The notes below the pieces were generated by a model, which was not told where the DNA came from, ran no database searches, and was given only the letters and a program-made list of their open reading frames with translations. A stretch of DNA of 62,555 nt from Winogradskyella pelagia (lineage in GTDB: Bacteria; Bacteroidota; Bacteroidia; Flavobacteriales; Flavobacteriaceae): NCBI RefSeq assembly GCF_017581965.1, contig NZ_JAGEVF010000014.1:1-62555 (forward strand). The letters run 5' to 3'. Position 1 is the first letter of the stretch, and every line of letters starts with the position of its first letter. Shown here in pieces: positions 58,339-62,555 of this stretch. The position numbers were made by a program, and so were the translations under genes.

Positions 58339-58848
58339 TTAATAAGATAAATCTATAAAGGTTCCAGTAATAGTAGTTGTATGGTTTGGTGTTGTACTCG
58401 AAGCGGCAACTTCAAAAGTCCCTGAAATTAATCGAGTTCCCTCCTCCGTCGGATGAGGTACATTAGAGGTTATGGTTACCTGTCCTGAATCGGAATAATA
58501 ACTAAGCTGCAAGTTTTGCTGTCTAATCAGCACATAGGTTACAAAATTATTTTCGTCAACATTTCCCATGTCTTTAACTACTCCCGCATCGAATCCTCCA
58601 GTGGCATTAAGAAAGAGTGTGAGCATATCACCATTGATATCTGCAGAGTCAATACTTAATACGCTACCATTTCCGTTGGACGTAATTTCATATACACCGT
58701 CTTGGTAATTGTAATCAGAGTAAGTGCCGCCATCAATAGTTGCGCGTATACCAGGGTCTTCAGCTATGACATAGACTTGGTCGTCACTGCTGCATCCTAA
58801 AATAAAAAATGACAAAATAAAGGCACATAGAAGTTGTTTGGGTTTCAT
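58339..58848 (-). CDS. Lipoprotein of unknown function
   Basis: A 169-residue lipoprotein with lipobox ILGC (Cys19) followed by SSDD. The mature part is strand-rich (ATIDGGTYSDYNYQDGVYEI, LSIDSADINGDMLTLFLNATGG in part), like the small DUF6252-type lipoproteins common in Flavobacteriaceae, but I cannot confirm that name. The closing GTFIDLSY is a typical final strand. Monocistronic. Confidence 0.7.
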   Translation of the reverse strand: MKPKQLLCAFILSFFILGCSSDDQVYVIAEDPGIRATIDGGTYSDYNYQDGVYEITSNGNGSVLSIDSADINGDMLTLFLNATGGFDAGVVKDMGNVDENNFVTYVLIRQQNLQLSYYSDSGQVTITSNVPHPTEEGTRLISGTFEVAASSTTPNHTTTITGTFIDLSY

Positions 58849-59009
58849 GTGAAATAGGTTTTAAGAAAGTAAAAAATAGGGTGTTTTACTTTCAGTTAGA
58901 CTTGGGTTGTAGTTTGAAAATCATCAAATTACCTAGGCAATATAGTAATTTCTATAAGAAGTGCTTGAAATTGCAAATTAGTCGTGGTCGCAGACTTAGA
59001 TAAAACAGC

Positions 59010-60374
59010 CTATAAGTTAAGGGGATTATAGCCTAAATAAGGGACCTCTTTTTCTTTAAATGATACACCATAGGATTCTAATTCTTTTAAAATTGGTGAG
59101 TAGACTTCTTTGGTAATAGGTATTTGTACTCCAGGTGTAACGATTTTGCCATTTAAAATATCAAGCGTAGCTATGGCAACGGGTAAGCCCACAGTTTTGG
59201 ACATAGCAGTATAGGTTTGGTCTTCTCCTAAAACTACCATTGTCGCATCGATTTGATGCTTATTCCCATCTTTTTCGTAACCAAATTTATGATACATCAC
59301 AATCATGTCTTTATCATTTGCACTTAAAGTCCAGCTATCCATTAATATTTTTTGCAGAATTTGAGCGGGAGTAGCAGCTTCTAAACCAACCTTTTTGTTT
59401 GGATTAAACAGGTCTAGTTCTAAGAATTTATCCCATATAAGATCATCTTGATCAAGCTTTAAAGCATGCCTAAATTTCAACTCCACTGAATCGGTTGGAC
59501 TATAGGGTAAAAATGAATTTACAAAATCTCTGTAGCTCATATTGATGCTATCCTCAATGATGTAGCTGTCGTCCGTCATTCCTAATTGCACAAAGACATT
59601 CCAAGCTCTACTGAACCCGACACGTCTCATTGTACCACGATACAAAGTTTTTGCATGGTCGAGTCCATAAACATGCTGGTATTTAAGAGAATCTCTGTTG
59701 GCATAAGCTTCAAATCGCCCGTAGCCCTCAATTTCTAAAAATTCTGTACGCCTAAACAATCGGTGATAAGGGATGTATTTAAATTGATTTTCTTGAAGAA
59801 ACTTTGCGGCACCACCTTGACCTGCAACAACAACATTTCTCGGGTTCCAAGTAAATTTATAGTTCCAAAGATTGTTGTCACTTTCTGGAGCTACTAAACC
59901 TCCAGTAAAGGATTCAAACAAAATCATTTTGCCACCATTATCTCGTATTCGATCAATAACCTGCATGGCGCTCATATGGTCAATTCCAGGGTCTACACCA
60001 ATCTCGTTCATAAAGATTAGCTCGTTTGATTCGGCTTCGTCATTTAGCTCTTGCATTTCTTTGCTCACATAAGAGGCTGTAACCATATGTTTTTTATGGC
60101 GAATACAATCTCTGGCTACTTCAATATGAAAACGTGCGGGCAGCATAGAAACAACAATATCTGCTGATGCAATTGCTTTAGACCTGGCTTCAGAGTTAAA
60201 AATATCGAGATGAATAGCTTCTGAATTAGGGTGGTCACCTAAGAGTTTTTTGGCATTATCTATGTTGATGTCTCCAATAGCGATGTGCAGTTCTTCACTA
60301 TCAGATTTATCAAGAAAATACTTAATTAAATAAGATGATGATTTACCTGCACCAATTACTAAAATCTTTCGCAT
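59010..60374 (-). CDS. Saccharopine dehydrogenase-like oxidoreductase
   Basis: A 454-residue enzyme with the N-terminal Rossmann loop VIGAGKSSSYLIKYFL (about 5-20) and a middle substrate domain with FESFTGGLVAPESDNN (about 152-167), matching the saccharopine dehydrogenase C-terminal/Lys9-like family. In eukaryotes and some bacteria the family releases glutamate from saccharopine during lysine breakdown; no other lysine-pathway gene is in the window, so the pathway is uncertain here. Its ATG diverges from the DUF423 gene. Confidence 0.9.
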   Translation of the reverse strand: MRKILVIGAGKSSSYLIKYFLDKSDSEELHIAIGDINIDNAKKLLGDHPNSEAIHLDIFNSEARSKAIASADIVVSMLPARFHIEVARDCIRHKKHMVTASYVSKEMQELNDEAESNELIFMNEIGVDPGIDHMSAMQVIDRIRDNGGKMILFESFTGGLVAPESDNNLWNYKFTWNPRNVVVAGQGGAAKFLQENQFKYIPYHRLFRRTEFLEIEGYGRFEAYANRDSLKYQHVYGLDHAKTLYRGTMRRVGFSRAWNVFVQLGMTDDSYIIEDSINMSYRDFVNSFLPYSPTDSVELKFRHALKLDQDDLIWDKFLELDLFNPNKKVGLEAATPAQILQKILMDSWTLSANDKDMIVMYHKFGYEKDGNKHQIDATMVVLGEDQTYTAMSKTVGLPVAIATLDILNGKIVTPGVQIPITKEVYSPILKELESYGVSFKEKEVPYLGYNPLNL

Positions 60375-60453
60375 AATAGCTTAATATGACTAATTTTATA
60401 TGCACGAATGTAATAAATACGGTAAGTATTTACGGTGCAAATACGTCTTAATT

Positions 60454-60843
60454 ATGAACAAAAAACTATTAATTACTGGGGCTGTTTTTGGTGTGTTAGG
60501 GATAGTCCTGGGCGCGTTTGCAGCTCATGGCTTAGAAAAACTTGTTAATCAAGAAGCTATAAAATCTTTTGAAACGGGTGTACGTTACCAGATGTATCAT
60601 GCCTTTCTGCTATTGCTGTTGGGAGGCACCTCATTTTTAAGTAAAAAATTAAAATCATATGTGTTTTTATTGGTTGTTCTAGGTGTACTTTTCTTTTCTG
60701 GCTCTATCTTCGGCTTGGCAACAAATGACCTATCATCATTCGATTTTACCTCAATAGCATTGATAACGCCATTAGGTGGATTGCTATTAATACTAGCATG
60801 GGTGCTGATGTTAATCGGGATAATTAAGAATAAGGTCGATTAA
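60454..60843 (+). CDS. DUF423 membrane protein
   Basis: A 129-residue integral membrane protein with four hydrophobic segments and the family motif LGAFAAHGLEKL (about 17-28), then FETGVRYQMYHAFLLLLLG. I take the ATG at 60454; a longer frame from 60400 would add 18 residues that lack conservation. Function unknown, widespread in bacteria. Confidence 0.92.
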   Translation: MNKKLLITGAVFGVLGIVLGAFAAHGLEKLVNQEAIKSFETGVRYQMYHAFLLLLLGGTSFLSKKLKSYVFLLVVLGVLFFSGSIFGLATNDLSSFDFTSIALITPLGGLLLILAWVLMLIGIIKNKVD

Positions 60844-60877
60844 TAGTAATGTGCTCGCCATTTTTAAAATAATGTTT

Positions 60878-60885
60878 TAATTTTG
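60878..60885 (+). promoter_or_regulatory. -7 promoter element for pckA
   Basis: TAATTTTG matches TAnnTTTG, 24 bases before the ATG at 60910, giving a leader of about 20 bases. Confidence 0.6.
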
Positions 60886-60909
60886 CACCTTTAAATTAAA
60901 ACAACAAAT

Positions 60910-62529
60910 ATGGTAAATCCTGCCCATTCCACGAAAACGATTTCGTTAGATGCTTACGGTATTAAAGATTCCAAAATTCATTATCAATTATCACCCGAAC
61001 AGCTTCAAGCTATTACAATAGAGAAAGGCTTAGGAAAGGAAACTGCTAATGGTACTTTGGCTATAAATACAGGAAAATTTACAGGGCGTTCTCCAGAAGA
61101 CCGTTTTTTGGTTAAGGACGATTACACAAAAGACAAAATTTGGTGGGGACCTTCTAATAAGGCTATTTCACCTGAACATTTTGATTTTCTTCAGAAAGAA
61201 GTTGAGCACTACTTAAGCAGTAAGGAAGTGTTTGTAAGAGATGGTTATGTCTGTGCGGATCCAAATTACAAGATGAATGTGAGGACCGTAACAGAGTATC
61301 CCTGGTCTAATATGTTTATTTACAATATGTTTTTAAGACCTAGTGAAGAAGAATTGAAAGATTTTGAAGAGGAGTGGTTGGTACTATGTGCCCCAGGTTA
61401 CGTCTGTCCAGACCCAGAGAATCATGGATTAAGGCAAGGTAATTTCTCAATATTAAATTTTACCAAAAAGATAGCACTAGTTGGAGGCTCTGCTTATACT
61501 GGTGAAATGAAAAAGGGAATTTTTACGGCTTTAAACTTTATACTCCCAGTAGAAAAGAATGTGTTGCCAATGCATTGTTCAGCAAATGTTGGTGAGAATG
61601 GAGAAACGGCCATTTTCTTTGGATTATCAGGTACTGGTAAAACAACTTTATCAACAGATCCAAATAGACAGTTAATTGGTGACGATGAGCATGGCTGGAC
61701 GGCGGAAAACTCAATATTCAATTTTGAAGGTGGCTGCTATGCTAAAGTGATTGACCTTAGCGAAGAAAAAGAACCAGATATATACAGAGCCATTCGTCCA
61801 GGAGCCATTTTAGAGAATGTGATTTTTAAAGATAACGGTGAGGTAGATTACATGGATAGTACTATCACTCAAAATACAAGAGTAAGCTATCCTATTTACC
61901 ATATAGACAATATTAAGCAACCGTCATATGCCGGAAATCCGAAGAATATTTTCTTTTTAACAGCAGATGCCTTCGGTGTATTGCCTCCAATATCTAAACT
62001 CACACCTGCCCAAGCGGCATATCACTTTATTTCTGGTTATACAGCTAAAGTAGCAGGTACCGAAGCTGGTGTTGTAGAGCCGCAACCATCATTCTCAGCT
62101 TGTTTTGGAGCACCATTTATGCCTTTACACCCTACAGAATATGCAGATATGCTAAGTAAAAAAATGAAAGAGGCAGGTGTAAATGTTTGGTTGGTTAATA
62201 CAGGTTGGACAGGTGGCCCTTATGGTGTTGGGACACGCATGAAATTAAAATACACAAGAGCAATGATTACTGCTGCCTTAACTGGACAATTAGGTAATTA
62301 TACTTATGAAGATTACCACATACATTCCGTATTTGGTGTGGCCCAACCGAGAACATGTCCAGGTGTGCCAACAGAAGTGCTCAGTCCAAGAACCACATGG
62401 AATGATGATGACGCCTATTATAAAATGGCTTTTAAACTCTCAAATTCGTTTAGAGAGAACTTTAAAAAGTTTGAATCCTATGCCTCTGAGGAAATAAGAA
62501 GAGGCGGCCCACAACGTTACGGGTTCTAG
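60910..62529 (+). CDS. pckA: Phosphoenolpyruvate carboxykinase (ATP)
   Basis: A 539-residue ATP-type PEPCK that turns oxaloacetate into PEP, the entry step of gluconeogenesis. Marks: NTGKFTGRSPEDRF (about 53-66), the kinase-1a loop GLSGTGKTTLS (about 238-248), kinase-2 DDEHGW (about 258-263), and the C-terminal NTGWTGGPYGVG (about 435-446) and NPRxxxP-like end. Full length; 26 bases of sequence remain after its stop. Confidence 0.98.
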   Translation: MVNPAHSTKTISLDAYGIKDSKIHYQLSPEQLQAITIEKGLGKETANGTLAINTGKFTGRSPEDRFLVKDDYTKDKIWWGPSNKAISPEHFDFLQKEVEHYLSSKEVFVRDGYVCADPNYKMNVRTVTEYPWSNMFIYNMFLRPSEEELKDFEEEWLVLCAPGYVCPDPENHGLRQGNFSILNFTKKIALVGGSAYTGEMKKGIFTALNFILPVEKNVLPMHCSANVGENGETAIFFGLSGTGKTTLSTDPNRQLIGDDEHGWTAENSIFNFEGGCYAKVIDLSEEKEPDIYRAIRPGAILENVIFKDNGEVDYMDSTITQNTRVSYPIYHIDNIKQPSYAGNPKNIFFLTADAFGVLPPISKLTPAQAAYHFISGYTAKVAGTEAGVVEPQPSFSACFGAPFMPLHPTEYADMLSKKMKEAGVNVWLVNTGWTGGPYGVGTRMKLKYTRAMITAALTGQLGNYTYEDYHIHSVFGVAQPRTCPGVPTEVLSPRTTWNDDDAYYKMAFKLSNSFRENFKKFESYASEEIRRGGPQRYGF

Positions 62530-62555
62530 TTTTAAGTGATTGATAAAAAAAAGCG

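Noticed and set aside
1..62555. tRNA or rRNA genes, CRISPR arrays, insertion sequences and prophage
   Set aside because: I looked for T-loop and anticodon-stem patterns, regularly spaced repeats and transposase or integrase motifs and found none. A covariance-model tRNA scan would settle the tRNA question.

Overview
The window is AT-rich chromosomal DNA of a marine-type member of the Flavobacteriaceae (Bacteroidota). The evidence is the recurring -7 promoter element TAnnTTTG, a type IX secretion C-terminal sorting domain, SusC/TonB-style receptors, lineage families (DUF3127, DUF3098, DUF4301, DUF6705, DUF2490), a dipeptidyl-peptidase of family S46, a bacterial GGGP synthase and a czcA-tolC gene fusion. 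I see no rRNA, tRNA, CRISPR array, insertion sequence, phage or plasmid gene, so most of it is ordinary core genome with a few accessory patches. The genus cannot be fixed from this sequence alone.

Layout. 1-3.7 kb: DUF3127 protein, flavin reductase, a histidine kinase, a HIT hydrolase and greA with a structured leader. 3.8-11.4 kb: the most interesting block. A TPP riboswitch drives a TonB-dependent receptor. Upstream on the same strand lie a YkoF/DUF77-type thiamine-binding protein, a PnuC/PnuT-family transporter, a NadR-like P-loop kinase, a DUF4301 protein and ArfB, preceded by GGGP synthase and a 4'-phosphopantetheinyl transferase. A cluster-less Rieske-like lipoprotein converges on the receptor. 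Together they suggest a thiamine salvage route from outer membrane to cytoplasm with uncharacterised steps.

11.5-22.8 kb: ahcY with a hairpin leader, DUF1569, an orphan Vsr endonuclease, a DPP11-type peptidase, a methionine/glutamine transaminase with omega-amidase, an Ig-like lipoprotein, ComF, a coiled-coil membrane protein and glyS. 22.9-32.4 kb: a heavy-metal RND efflux operon (small His-rich protein, CzcA fused to TolC, CzcB adaptor) and a 1142-residue outer-membrane beta-barrel. 32.5-35.4 kb: exoIII, an OmpA-like lipoprotein and an aldo/keto reductase.

35.4-38.8 kb: an accessory patch. It holds a JAMM-like lipoprotein gene broken by a stop codon just after its lipobox, two small secreted proteins, two gene-free stretches with orphan hairpins, and the second copy of a short inverted repeat also found at the left edge of the window. 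38.8-51.9 kb: aat, a PQQ sugar dehydrogenase with a T9SS tail, DNA repair glycosylase Tag, a thioredoxin-fold protein, a TonB-like protein, the truB-uppP-DUF3098-ftsX block and leuS. 52.0-55.0 kb: an ECF sigma factor, its anti-sigma factor and a lipoprotein of four CHRD repeats behind an ECF-type promoter. 55.3-62.5 kb: alanine dehydrogenase, a YugP-type zinc peptidase, an Lrp regulator, a saccharopine dehydrogenase-like enzyme, DUF423 and ATP-dependent PEP carboxykinase, a gluconeogenic and amino-acid catabolic set.
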